Source: Tolypocladium sp. Sup5 PDA-1 (Eukaryota; Ascomycota; Sordariomycetes; Hypocreales; Ophiocordycipitaceae). From it: DNA of 64,000 bases. A program made the translations under genes and the position numbers. The stretch is taken from contig JPHH03000028.1 of assembly GCA_000750105.3 (NCBI GenBank), positions 354,266-418,265 of the forward strand, written 5' to 3'. Below are positions 35,815 through 47,263 of the stretch, one piece after another. Below the pieces are notes generated by a model. That model made no database searches. It saw only the letters and a list, made by a program, of their open reading frames with translations, and had not been told where the DNA came from. How positions within the stretch are numbered: position 1 is the stretch's first letter; each line of letters begins with the position of its first letter.

Positions 35815-37443
35815 TCAGTGCTCCAGTATAAAGTTGTACAGCTCGGCAATCGATTCGTGCCCTACCCTTTCGAGGTACGGCGGCAGCTTGCCGCCCGAGG
35901 CGGACACCTCGATGACCTTTTGAAGCAGGCAGCAGAACTCGCTGCACTGCCGGGAAAAGGCCGTCACGTGGAAGGCGTCCTGGTCGAGCTTGGCCGTCGT
36001 GGCCGTCCAGAGCTCTCGCCAGCGGCGTATGGCCCTGAGGATCGACGGCGACGCGGCCGGCAGGGTGGACATGAGGTGGGCGGAGGCCGCCATGGGGCTC
36101 AGAGCTGGACCTGTCAGCGGACGTTGGCGGCGGGAAATGTACTCTCAGCTTTGGCACCAGTGAGCTGGGGAGACTTACCGAAGATTGCGAGCTCCAACCC
36201 TGAGAGCGTGACGGAGTCGAGGGCGAACGTCTGCGCGCCGCCCCAGCGCTCGCGCATGAGGACGTCGACAAAGTCCTTGAGCGACAGGCAGTATGGCGAG
36301 CTGAGCTGCTGACGTCGGTACAGCTCGAGGTCGCGCTCGCCGACGTCCTGCTTGTCCCAAAGCTCCCGCGAACGCGGGAGGTCGCACCGCATCTCGAGGA
36401 TCGACACGACGGGCGGCACGTGGAACATGCCGCACTGGTGCCAGTCGGCGAGCGCTATCCACGTCGCGACCCTGCCGAGCGTCAGTCTGACCAACCCCCT
36501 CTGGAACTCGGGGGCCGATCCTCACCTTATGCAGGCCTCTTCGTGGATGAACTGGGACGGCGTGGCGCGCGCGCAGCGTCGGAGCTGCGGCAGCCCGAGA
36601 CGGCGCGCCGCGGACACCAGGGCGGGGAGCCGTTGGGTGCGGCTCCGGCGCTGCGTCTCGACGCAGTTCATCAGCCACTGGATCTGGTTGACGAGGATCG
36701 CCGCCTGCAGAGCCTCGATCAGCCTTCGCGTCGGGCCCGTCTCCGTGGCCATGAGCTCGTCGAGGTGCCGGAAGGCGTACTCCTCGGCCAGTCGCTGGAA
36801 GCCCCTCCCGGAGAGGGCGTCGTCGCGCGGCGGCGCCCTCGTCGCGCCGGCGAGCACCACGGCGAGCATCAGCGTAGGCGACGTCTCGGCGGAGCCAAAC
36901 GACGGCATGTGCACGACGGGCACTTAGATGTGGCTGAGCCGAAAGTACGTGGTCACGAAGTGCCGCAGGTTGTGCGCCGCGAAGACCGACTGCGCGACCT
37001 CGGGGTCAAAGGCCATCTTGTACGAGGGCTTGGTGGCGGACAGGCTCGCGTGCAGGGCGCTCAGCTCCCGGACGATGGTCGCGGAGAAGCTCTCGAGGGC
37101 GCTGGATCCGTCAGCCCGCAAGGCGGGAATCGACGGGCTGAAGCCTTGACGAGTCGCGGGGCCGTCGTCGTCGTCGCCGAGGAAGAGGTCGCAGCCTGCA
37201 TCGCTAAAGAACGGAGGAAAGGCCCAGGGCGTGGACGAGACATCCTCCTCGCTGAGAGACGGGGAGCTGTCCCCGGTCGGCTGCATGTCCAGGTCCATCT
37301 CGGGGATGTTTTCGTTGACGGCCTGGTTGTTGGTGAAGCAATCCAGCATCGTCTCCGCCTTGGGATCCGTGAGGCTCCTCAGGAAGGGCATCTCGGCGGC
37401 ACACGATTGACCCGCCCTGCCGGTGTCGTACCTGTGCGTGTCA

Positions 37444-37476
<33 letters not shown>

Positions 37477-38001
37477 ATGCCGTCCGGCAAGTCCCTGAAG
37501 CGGCAGGCCAAGTTGCGCGTCACGCAGCGTCCGCACGGGCTCTGCTTGTCGCACGACAGCTTGCTGCGCGAGCAGGCCTCGCAGGCCCGGGGCTTCTGGC
37601 CGCGGCGGGATTCCGGCGGCCGGTCCTGCTCGTGGTTCTTGGCGCAGCCGAGGGCATGCTTGCGGCAGACGTCGCTGCTCTCGTGTTAGCCAGATTCCGT
37701 TTCTCACGCGCGCGGCCTCGTGCGGATTATAAGCGCAGACCCTCTCGCAAAAGGCTTCCGGCAGTATTGACACCTGAACCGGGAGGTCTCGACGTCTGCA
37801 GGAGGAATCGTCCGAGGATGGGCATATATCACTTCCCGCCGCAGCCTTCAGAGAATGTCGGAACGTACGGGTCGCCTCGTGCCGACGGAGGTGCGTGTTC
37901 CGCTGGTACTGCTTGCCGCACGTGGTGCACACATGGGTCTTTGCCGGGGGGCTCGCAGTGCCATGCCCGGTCGCCACCGCCGAGCTTCCCGCCATTGGCA
38001 T
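35815..38001 (-). pseudogene. C2H2-Zn2Cys6 dual-finger transcription factor with one in-frame TAA
   Basis: Five exons fit in phase: 37869-38001, 37741-37795, 36526-37674, 36179-36471 and 35815-36104, about 639 codons. Finger 1 is C25-x2-C28-x12-H41-x3-H45 and finger 2 is C53-x2-C56-x12-H69-x3-C73. A Zn2Cys6 cluster follows (Cys 94, 97, 104, 110, 113, 120). This domain order is known in fungal regulators. A poly-Ser run (AGC repeat) comes next, then the fungal TF domain (HNLRHFVTTYFRLSHI, VPVVHMPSFGS). Codon 313 (36924-36926) is TAA inside that domain; CAA to TAA is RIP-type. Everything downstream is open and correctly spliced. The gene is head-to-head with NDUFS7. It is either a very young pseudogene or makes a finger-only protein. 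Confidence 0.82.
37445..37476. repeat. Trinucleotide repeat (TGC, about 10 units) coding for Ser
   Basis: A run of TGC on the plus strand that encodes the poly-Ser tract of the dual-finger regulator on the minus strand, just after its Zn2Cys6 cluster. Likely to vary in length between strains. Confidence 0.85.
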
Positions 38002-38361
38002 CTGACCTGGCTGCACCGGGGTTGGTCGTGGGCAGGGTGCTGCAGGTTTGATCGATGCCCCGGGCCGGCCGCGATGTGAAGGGAGGTGGGTTTTGTCCGA
38101 CGACGAAGTCGCCTGGGCGCGGTGGGTTCTCGCCCTGCGGCAGCGCCCGGGGCCGGACCATTCCCGATGGGGTCGCGGCCGGCCCAGGGCAGGCCTGGCG
38201 TTGCGTCCCTGGATATGGCTCGCGACAGACAGCTGGGCAGGTACTTTTATTCTTTGCAAAGACGTTTCCACGGATCAAACTCAGTTGTTTGCTCTACTCG
38301 ATTTATCTACGAAGTTCCGAGTCGTCGACGTTCGGTCTGAGAAGCCGTCGGCAACACGACG
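38002..38361. promoter_or_regulatory. Shared divergent promoter of the dual-finger regulator and NDUFS7
   Basis: Only 360 bp separate the two start codons, so both promoters must overlap here. No specific motif identified. Confidence 0.5.
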
Positions 38362-39175
38362 ATGCAATTGAGCTCTGCGACGGCGTGTAAGTCGTCTCCT
38401 GACAGTAACCGCCGTGCCAGCCATACACTTCCACGTAACGCGACTCACTCCTTTACATAGTCCCTCGCCGTGTTGGCATTTCGCTTGCCACTCGATGCCT
38501 GTCGGGACGACCTCTCCCCGGAAAGCTCGCCAACCATGAACCACTCTCTAAGCGAAGCATCCACAACAAGCCCGTCTTGAAGAATACATTATCAGCAGCC
38601 AGCCGTCCCGAGGTGCTGGCCCCAACGGGGAAGAAAGAGGACTCGAAAGCCGTCGACTACGTGCTGTAAGTAGTCAACATCACCCGTCTCCAACTCCCCG
38701 GGTCCCGCTGAGCACGCCTCGCAGGACCACGCTCGACGCCCTCGTCAACTGGGCGCGCCAGGGCTCGCTGTGGCCGCTGTCCTTCGGGCTCGCCTGCTGC
38801 AGCCTTGAGATGATGCACGTCTCGATGCCGCGCTACGACCAGGACCGCCTCGGCATCATCTTCCGCGCGTCGCCGCGCCAGGCCGACGTCATGATCGTGG
38901 CCGGCACCGTCACCAACAAGATGGCGCCGGCGCTGCGCCAGTGCTACGACCAGATGCCCGACACCAAGTGGGTCATCAGCATGGGCAGCTGCGCCAACGG
39001 CGGCGGCTACTACCACTACAGCTACTCGGTTGTGCGCGGCGTCGACCGCATCGTGCCCGTCGACATCTACGTCCCGGGCTGCCCGCCGACGGCCGAGGCG
39101 CTCCTGCACGGCGTGTTCCGGCTTCAGGCCAAGATGAGGAGGACAAAGGTCACGCGCATGTGGTATCGCAAATAG
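38362..39175 (+). CDS. NDUFS7: Mitochondrial complex I iron-sulfur subunit (PSST/NuoB type)
   Basis: Three exons fit in phase: 38362-38386, 38461-38665 and 38725-39175, encoding 226 residues, the usual length for the fungal subunit. The N-terminus is Arg/Ser-rich without acids, consistent with a mitochondrial presequence. The conserved core begins LDALVNWARQGSLWPLSFGL. All four ligands of cluster N2 are present: the tandem Cys101-Cys102 (ACCSLE), Cys166 (GSCANGG) and Cys196 (PGCPPTAEAL). The quinone-channel strand MMHVSMPRYDQDRLG is intact and the protein ends MWYRK as in homologues. It passes electrons to ubiquinone in the matrix arm of complex I. It is an essential-type gene sitting among damaged genes, with no RIP damage. 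Confidence 0.95.
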
Positions 39176-39675
39176 ACGGGGTTGTTCAAGGCTGAGTGCG
39201 GCGTGGAGAGTGATACGAGTCTACCTCAGCGGCCGTGGTGTCTGGAACACAATATCTCTTAACGTCTTCTATATCTGGACTCATCGCTTGCCACTTGAAC
39301 CCTCTTGCTCCTCAATATCCACGTCTTCCATATACGCTTCCTGTGTTACAGCTGTAGCAGGGGCAGCTGCTTGGGGATCTCTGTTTCACGGGGCTGCTGG
39401 GGCCGACGGGCTTTGCGGTATCCGCCAGCCACTTGCAGTTTGTGCCTGCTCAGTGAGCTTCATCTTCATCTCAGAATCGAGTTGACAATCCCACATCGTT
39501 CGCGGCTGGTAACATGTCCATGCTTCGGCCGCTGACTTGCAGGTTCACTGCAAACCTGCCAATCTAATCTTCTAAGCCATGATGTAAAACCTTACGTAGG
39601 ATGAAGGGCCAAGACTCTAGGTTAAGAAGGAGAACATTCTAGGTATACATTGCAGCACCTGGCCAAGCAGACGCC
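39176..39675. other. Convergent intergenic region between NDUFS7 and the ABC transporter
   Basis: The 3' ends of two convergent genes. No other feature seen. Confidence 0.5.
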
Positions 39676-42600
39676 CTAAGAGTCTGCGTTGGCATCGGGC
39701 TCCTTGCCAGTCCACCCATTTACGAGTTCCGCAAACTTGCCTTTGCGAGCCAACAATTCCTGTGGTTCTCCGAACTCGGCGACCCTACCGCTTTCCATGA
39801 CGGCAACGACATCGGAAGCCAAGATTGTGTCCATCCTGTGAGCGATCGTCACAACGGTGCAGCTAGAACAGTTCTCGCTCAGGACCCTCCGCACGACGGC
39901 GTCCGTTTCCTTGTCAACACTTCCTGTGGGTTCGTCCAGGAGCAGGACCTTGCGACCCTGCTTGACGTCGAGGAAGGCACGCGCCAGCGCCAGCAGCTGC
40001 TGCTGGCCCTTGGACAGCGATGACGGCGTGATGTCGGCATCAAGGCTGCCCTCTCGATCGGCGAGCACGCCGGTCCAAAGACCAACGCAAGTCAGGGCCT
40101 CGACAATCGCCTCGTCTGTCGCGCGACACAGGGGATCCACGTTCAGGCGAACGCTGCCGACTACGATGAAAGCATCTTGCGGCAGGGCAACGAATCGCGA
40201 GCGAATGGTATCGTGAGGGAGGGTCGAAAGGTCGAGTCCGTCGACAATGATGGAACCTTGCTCGATTTCTAGCAGTCGCAGCAGGGTCCCGACCAGCGAG
40301 CTCTTGCCGCTGTCACGAAGTTAAGCGAGGCTCGGTATTGAAAGGAACATTTCAGGGACTTCGACTTACCTTCCTGAACGACCGCAGAGACCTAACTTTT
40401 GGCCTGGGGCAATGGAAAAGCTCACATCTCGGAGTGCGACAGCGTCGGGACTGGAAGCAAATTAGGTGATGATGCTCCAAGTCAAACCAAAGTTTCCCGC
40501 GGGGAAACGTAGACATACTTGTGGGATGCTGTGACGTTGCGGAATTGTATTTCACCTCGATCTGGCCAGGATGGCGGGGGCTCGCGCTTATCTTCCGGGT
40601 GGTCCTCTGGTTGTACGGCTCTTTCAAGGCTCTTGACTCTTGCGACGGACCCAAGAGAGATTTCGAGCTGTGTCCAACCTGTAATGAGAGAGGTGAGGAG
40701 GCTATCGAAGCCTAGACATAGTAAGGTCAGCCGTGTGCCATGGGTTTGCATAATCTGACATGTTTCGGCACTCGTAAGGGAGGGAGGGATTCTCTTACCA
40801 ATAATTGTAGTCAACGACACGCCGAGAAATCCCGGATCTGTTGCTTTCCGGAAGCCGAGTGCCAAGCCAACAACGAGAGCAGTCTGCGCGCTGATTATGA
40901 GGCTGAGAACGAGAATCAACCACCTCTGGCAGCAGTAGAGGAGATAGTAAGGGCGCTGCGACATGTCGAGGAGCCTGCGGGTATCGGACTGATTCTCTTG
41001 CTGCCAGCCAAAGGCACGAATGGTGACGAGGCCGCTTAAGGTCTCCAGGCAATGCGTATATAGTGGGCTCTTGGCTTCCAGATCCAGGTACCGCAACTGT
41101 CGGGACGTTCGTAGGTAAATATGCTGCAGGACGTAGACCGCCACGAGTAGAAACGGGATCGTGATGGTCAGATAGGGGGAAACGATGCTGATAAGGCCAA
41201 TGTTTGACACAAGTCGGAAACCATCTGAATACCGTTAATGCTGGGTAATCGGCTATGCTGACAAGGGCGAAGTCCTCCTCACCTAACATGAACACGGCGG
41301 CACCTACGGCCAACGACCCTTCGATAAGGGTCATGTCTTGGCTGAACAAGTTTAGTATCTTGCCGGTAGGTGTGGCCGAGAAGAAGGACTGCGGAGCTCT
41401 GGGGTCTCATGTTAGCAGTCGAGAGTCAACCCCTCTTTAGGAGCTAAATTTCTACGAACCTCATTATGGTGTTTAATAGTATGTAGTGCAGCTTGTTGGC
41501 ACTAGATGGGGCAATATAAATGAAAAAGCTCCTAATGATTGTTAATATACGGTCTCGAAAAGGTACGCCGGCATTTTCTCGCTCATACCAGACGAAGACG
41601 CCAATAGCAGCGCAATTTACTATAGGCAGCACCAGATAGACGCTGAGATAGAGCGGTAGTTTCCCGCCATTGGCATCGGACCACCACTTTAGCCACAGGT
41701 CTAACGACACACTGTTAGCTTCATAGCGAGGCATTAGTTCTTATACATGTAGTGACGTACTTTCAAAGACTTCGCACAGGACTGCGACCAGAATCGCCGC
41801 GAGTAGCACAGACACCCTTCGCCAACCAATGGATCGGAAGTAGTACTTGTACACGGAGAATTCGCCAGTCTGCCGAGCCAGATTTGCCAACTCGGTGGGA
41901 TCTGGTTCGCCTGGCTTCCTTTTCGGCTTGGTTGGCTTGGACTGCTCGTCATTGTCCTGACGCTTCTGCTGCTGAATGGTTTGAAGGACTCGGTCGATGA
42001 CGTTAGTCACGACTGCTTCGTTGTAAGAGCCATCGAAGTCTATCTTGCCGCCTGCCAAGACAAGCATCTTATCGGAGTAGGGTAGACAATTGGCTTTGAT
42101 TCAGTTAGCGAAAAATTCAGCACCACACCACATCAACAACAGGGGTCTTCTTACTATCGTGAGTCACCAATACAACCGTCGACTTAAGCTTTTTAAACAT
42201 CCCGCCGTCTCCGAAGAGTGCTTGGACTACTGCATTCCTGGTGATCGTGTCTAGCTCGCTCAGTATATCGTCAAGGACCACAATCTTTGCGCGAGCATAA
42301 AGTGCTCGAGCTAGAGCTATGCGGTGCTTTTGGCCTCCGCTCAGCGTCATGCCGTCACTTCCGATCAAGGACTCATCTCCATCCGGCAATTGGCCGAGGT
42401 CCTGATTCAGGGCGCAAGCTTCGAGGCAAGACCGGTACCATGTTTCATCTATATCAGTAACAGGGCCACATATGGTTTTCCGGATCGTCTTGTTTGGTAA
42501 CCATGGCGTCTGGGCGCAATAGGCGATTTGGTCGTTGGCGATGCGCACGGTACCACTTTCGCATTGCACTTCGCCCAGAATCGCCCGGAGAAGCGTGGAT

Positions 42601-44679
42601 TTTCCAGACGCTACCGGTCCAAGCACGAGCGTGATGGAGTGGCGGTGAAGTTGAAAACTCAAGTCGCGCAGTATGATGTCAGCAGTTGCAGCTGGTCGGA
42701 CAACTAAGTTGGACACAGAAACAGCCATGTTGTCCAGAGTTGCACTGTCCTTGCCAATGGTGCTATTTGCCGGTTGACCCGGAACGAGCCCGTCGGTGGA
42801 CGACGTGGATGAACCTGTTTGACGAGAGTCCGGCGTGGACGAAGACAACCTTTGACGCTGATCTTGACGTAAGGGTTCGAGAAGAAATTTCTGAATCCTG
42901 TCAAACGAGCCGATCCCGGAAGCTGTCATGGGGACGTTTCCCAGTAAGCTAGCGGCGGGTTCGGTGACCAGGCGCATGACGGACAAGCTGGTGAATACTT
43001 GGACAACATCTAAGGAATGAAGGTTTCCGTGTATGGCGGCGTTGATAGCGTACGCCGCAAAGGCAGCAGGAGGTGTGAGGGAAAGGGGCACGTTGGCCAC
43101 GACGTTCTGCCAGACAATGTCCCAGCGGAAGTCCCCGATGCGGTCCGTCTCCTTCAACCTCAAATCTTGAAGGGTATCCGACATTGCATCACTGAGTCCC
43201 ATCATCTTGACGCTCCGTATGTTAGCAAGAACAGTGCGGGTAGCGCCGACACGCTTCTGAACGGCAGCCATCCAGGTCCTGGCGTGGCCGCCGATCTGGT
43301 TGGTGATGCGTGAGCTAAAAATGGACGAGACTTGGTTCAAGGTGAAAAATGTCAGAACACACAGGCAACTAGACACGCTGCCAGCAGGCAGGGAGATGGG
43401 GGAGCGACAAATTTCTGAACTTACTGGCAACTATGAGGAGCGGCACTACGCAAGCCCAGCCAAGCTGGTATGCCAATAGAACGGTGCCAAGGATTACCTG
43501 CAGACTTTCAGACCAGATGTTGTTGACCAGCTTGAGAGACGATGCGATGTGGTCAGAGTCTGATGACATTAGGGTCACCGCTGCGGCGTCGTCTTCGATC
43601 CCATCCTGCGTGAGAAGCGCGCGATTGTAAATCAAGGTGACTAGAGCGCCCCGAGACATAACAACTGCGCGGTAAAGTGTTTGGTAGTAATGCACCGAGA
43701 CGACGGCTCGGGCGACATAGGCCAAGACAGTCGCTGCGACGAGGGCGTACACCTTCGTTACAGTATTCTCATCGTCTGGTTGCACTAAAAGGGAGAGCGT
43801 GCTCGAAACTATGAATGGCTGCGTGAATGAAAGTGCGATGAGGCAGAGTCGAGGGAGGACCGTCTTTAGCAAGGGCCACCGCAGAGCTCTGCACAAAGCC
43901 CAGACGAGCTCAAGCCGCCTCTCTGGTCTCCTGCGGCGCTGCCACTCGTACTCGAGCCGATCTTCGAGAGCCACGGAGGTCAATTCAGCGTCGAGGTGGT
44001 CCAAGTCTTCGACGACCAGCGGCGGAGGGCGGAGACCTCTCCAAATGAGCCGGTTGAGCCACCATAGAAAGCTGCGATTGATGATGCCGCTCGTGGAGTG
44101 TGGCGGGAGGTTGCTATACTCGAGTTTCAAGTGCTTGCGCTTCTGCTGCTCTTCCAAGACCAGAAGAGCGGTCTTGAGGACGACGCTGACCAACAAGTAG
44201 CCAGCGAGGCCGTCGCCGTGGCGGGGAAGCATCCATAGAGTCCTCAGCAGCGGCAGATCGAGAAGTATGGTCGCTAACAAGTACGTAGACAGAAGCGTCG
44301 ACGGCCGAATCGATCTGTCATCTTCGGCCCACGATAGAGCAAGCAGCAGGAGCGCCGCCACGACGTTGACGGCGGCAGCAGGTATCGACGCCCTGGTAGA
44401 GATGCCGACATTAGCAGACGCAGTGGCATAGAGTACGGCGACCTGCCAGGCGACGAAGACTGTGGAGGCGAGAGCCTTGACGGTACGAAGAGAGTTGCGG
44501 CGCGTCTTGCCATCGGTCCTCGCCAGATACAGAAGCCTCGCGACGGCAGCCAACGCGAAGACGACGGCGGGAAGAAGCGTGAAGATGAGCTGCTCTAAGA
44601 GGAGGGTGAAATCGATCCCGCCCCGGCACCCGGGCGGGACAATGGGGCCAAACGTTCGGTCGTCGGCCGGGACGCACAT
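39676..44679 (-). CDS. ABCC-type (MRP-like) multidrug ABC transporter
   Basis: Nine exons close in phase: 43421-44679, 42155-43377, 41761-42093, 41460-41718, 41283-41398, 40799-41224, 40519-40711, 40370-40450 and 39676-40309, giving 1507 residues, normal for ABCC. I chose the Met of MCVPADDRTFGP because fungal homologues start there; a Met 141 bases upstream is also open. Order: TMD0 of about five helices, TMD1, NBD1, TMD2, NBD2. NBD1 has GPVASGKST, LSGGQKHR and VVLDDILSELD, with Asp in place of the catalytic Glu (a degenerate site usual in ABCC). NBD2 has GRSGSGKSS (split by an intron), LSKGQQQL and LLLDEPTGSVD. The first intron boundary (GTTCAG donor) is the least sure. Vacuolar or plasma-membrane export of conjugates or toxins is known for the family. 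Its closeness to the RiPP genes suggests, but does not prove, a role as exporter. Confidence 0.9.
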
Positions 44680-45232
44680 GTCGGGCAATTGCCAGCTGCG
44701 AGCCTCTAACAAGTCGCGTGCATTGAGGTTTTCTCCCCGGCTGCTGCGCAGATGCGACGCGCCAGTTATTTTATGTGGGAGACGAGCGTAACCAAAGCAA
44801 CCTGGCTGCGCTGTCAACATGTTGGTTGGGCGCGTTTATCGAGGGGCTGGGCCGTGCCATTATGTGCGCCCTGCCACTCATTACGGCTGCTTGTTTCGGA
44901 GCCGATGTAACCACAGCACGGCCGCCGTGCCGTTTCGTTGGAGCGGCGGTCAAGCAGCGTCGAGCAGGGGGCGTTTTGTCAATAATCGGAGCACAGGTTC
45001 ATCAATGACCCCTGCTGCTGATGCTAACACCATTAGGCCATCTCACCGCACCCAGATTCACCTTTCACCTTTGTGCGCTGACAGGAAATAGGCTATCCCT
45101 CGTGGCCAATTCTCCCAGCTACATGTAAGCAGCGGAACGTCAATTTACAGAGAAGTCTATTTGCTTGATTCGACAGACGACAAAAAAGAGCACAGGACAA
45201 GGATTGATTCACTGCCCTGTGCCGGGCCAGCC
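44680..45232. other. Intergenic: ABC transporter promoter and tyrosinase 3' flank
   Basis: About 0.55 kb between two minus-strand genes. It contains no GGCGCC palindrome, in contrast to the other cluster promoters, which is mild evidence that the transporter is regulated separately. Confidence 0.5.
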
Positions 45233-46758
45233 TCAATACCGATAACACAGCAGTCCTCCCTCCGTGTCCATGACCTGGGACACCCGTATGTCGTCGACAA
45301 ACCCCCCGTACGGAAGAACTCCTTCAAGAGTAGCATCTTCCCCGGTCGAGTTCACCATGTGCTTACCCTGATACTCGTACAGCCGTGTTGCCTTGTGCTC
45401 CTGCTGCCACTGCCACCACAGACGATCCAGCTGCGCATGATGCAGGAAGAAGATTGGGTCTATGCCCTCGCGAACAATGAGGCGAGCCGTGTCAGCAAAT
45501 TCTCAGAAGAGGCACAGCTTGCTTGAAGCAAGCGTTGGTCGCCTTGGACGGATGGGCGGATGAGGGGGGTGGCTCGCCGACAGCAAACCAACACCATTAA
45601 ACTCACCGTTCGGCGCCGTCAGGACGGCAAAATCTCCAGATATGGACTTGTGTATGGTGTTGTGCAAGTGAAGCTCCACGTGGCTGATGAACTTGGCGTA
45701 GCTCGGGCTGCGCTTGACCCGACCCATCCACTCGGGGCTAAAGTCGTCGCTGCGAAGGCGTCCGACGGTCTCGTTGCTCCGGAAGCCACGGGAGATGCAG
45801 TGCGGAACGTAGCTCTGGTTGTACCAGATGGGTCGGAGCTGTGAAAACGGCCCGTCGGTCACGCAGCGGCCGTCGCCCACGGCCGTGGCGCTGCCGCCGG
45901 CTCTCTGCGCGCCGTTGCCGTCGCCGCCGAAGCCAGTCTCGCTGTCCCAGATGGACGACTGCGTGAGGTCCATCCAGTCTAGAGACCAGTCCCAGTACCT
46001 GTTAGTTGGGGAAAAAGCAAGCCATGTCAGCATTTTCCTGGCCAAGTGAGGAGAATGACGGCAAGAGCGTATTGTGTGAGACGAACGGGATTTGGCCTTT
46101 GAAATTGCAGTGCTCCCGAAGCGATGCTTCCCAGACCGAAAGCGTGTACCGATGCCACGGCAGAAATGCCGCTGATCGATGACCTTCGTACAGAGAAGGG
46201 TATTAGCGAAATCGCCCCGAACACTAGAAGAGACATCAAGGGACTGGTGGACCGACTGAGTTGACCGATTCTCGCGTGTAGAGCGGTAAAGTCGTCGTAT
46301 AACGTGCCGTTTTGCATCCACCGCGAGGGCACGGTAGCAAGGCATTTCACCGCCGCCGTGAAATCCGTCTTTTCATCATTTGTGAGAGAGCGCCATTCTC
46401 GCCTTATAGGCGGGACGACGCATCGGCCGCCGGTTTGCGGTGCTGTGAACCTGTAGCCAAGCCCAGACAAGGTGGAAAACGTCCCCACGACGATAAGCAG
46501 TACGGTTGTTAGGACGATCAGAATGCCGGTGCTTGAGATGATGCGTTGAGGTGCAGGGAAAGACTTGTTACTTTGACTTCACGTTCTTGTCAGCCAATGT
46601 TTAACAGGCATAACAAACCTGATAAAGCAAGAATGATGATATGTGCTCTTGTGCGCTAGATCTTACCGGCCACAGCTCTCGCATTCTACATCGTCAATTG
46701 GCTCGTAACCTGGTTGATGCTCTTTCTGAAATAAGAATTTGACCCTTTTTGGCGGCAT
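45233..46758 (-). CDS. Tyrosinase-like copper oxidase of the RiPP cluster (UstQ/PhomQ-like)
   Basis: Five exons fit in phase: 46667-46758, 46266-46570, 46087-46183, 45607-45998 and 45233-45501, giving 384 residues. Residues of about 42-65 form a transmembrane anchor, followed by PPIRREWRSLTNDEK, as in fungal cluster tyrosinases. CuA ligands: His129 (LHARIG), His134 and His143 (HRSAAFLPWHRY, with x8 spacing). CuB: the HNTIH pair and the downstream DPIFFLHHAQLDRLWWQW block. YWDWSLDWMDL and CVTDGPFSQLRP are also family hallmarks. In ustiloxin and phomopsin clusters the homologue acts on the core Tyr during macrocyclisation or hydroxylation. Here it is divergent from a UstYa gene and shares with it a promoter carrying GGCGCC palindromes. 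No lesions seen. Confidence 0.9.
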
Positions 46759-47263
46759 TGATACTAAGAGCACAGACCGCCCGAGTGGAATTACATCAAA
46801 CTTTGGGGAGGATTGCGGACGGCGAAGGCTCAACAAAAGTGGAAGGGACCGTGACACAAGGACTTCTCAGAGCCCAGCATCTGGGAGTATAGTTCCTCGC
46901 TGAATTGGAGTCGACTTGGAGACAAAGTTACATCATCCAAGGAAGCTCATGTGAATCCTGTAAGACGTAATACGGAGACGCCGCGCCAGCGCCTCACTCG
47001 CCTCCAAGATACCGACGTTGGCGCCAAATTCGCGCCAAAATGTAGGCGCCCGGTGGGAGCTTGGCGCCGGCGCGCCAAAGACACACGAAAGTGCCATACA
47101 AGATTACATCTCCGAGTATGTCAAGAAGTCCACGACTGGGGTGTCTGCTTTATTTTCTCTATTTCGCCGTTCACTTGCGTGCGTCTTGTCCCATGCACCC
47201 TTGTTTGCTCCCCTCGAATGCTGCGAGAGTGCAGTTGTTGATCTGCCCGGCCAGCAACCAGAC
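46759..47263. promoter_or_regulatory. Bidirectional promoter of tyrosinase and UstYa-1 with GGCGCC palindromes
   Basis: GGCGCC occurs at 47020-47025, 47045-47050 and 47063-47068, with further GCGCC half-words close by (47031-47036, 46984-46992). The same hexamer is clustered upstream of the precursor and upstream of UstYa-2. A GC-only palindrome is what a zinc-cluster regulator could bind, but the binding protein is inferred. Confidence 0.6.

Noticed and set aside
36420..38051. 543-codon plus-strand open frame
   Set aside because: Antisense shadow of the dual-finger regulator, whose zinc motifs and exon phases fit on the minus strand.
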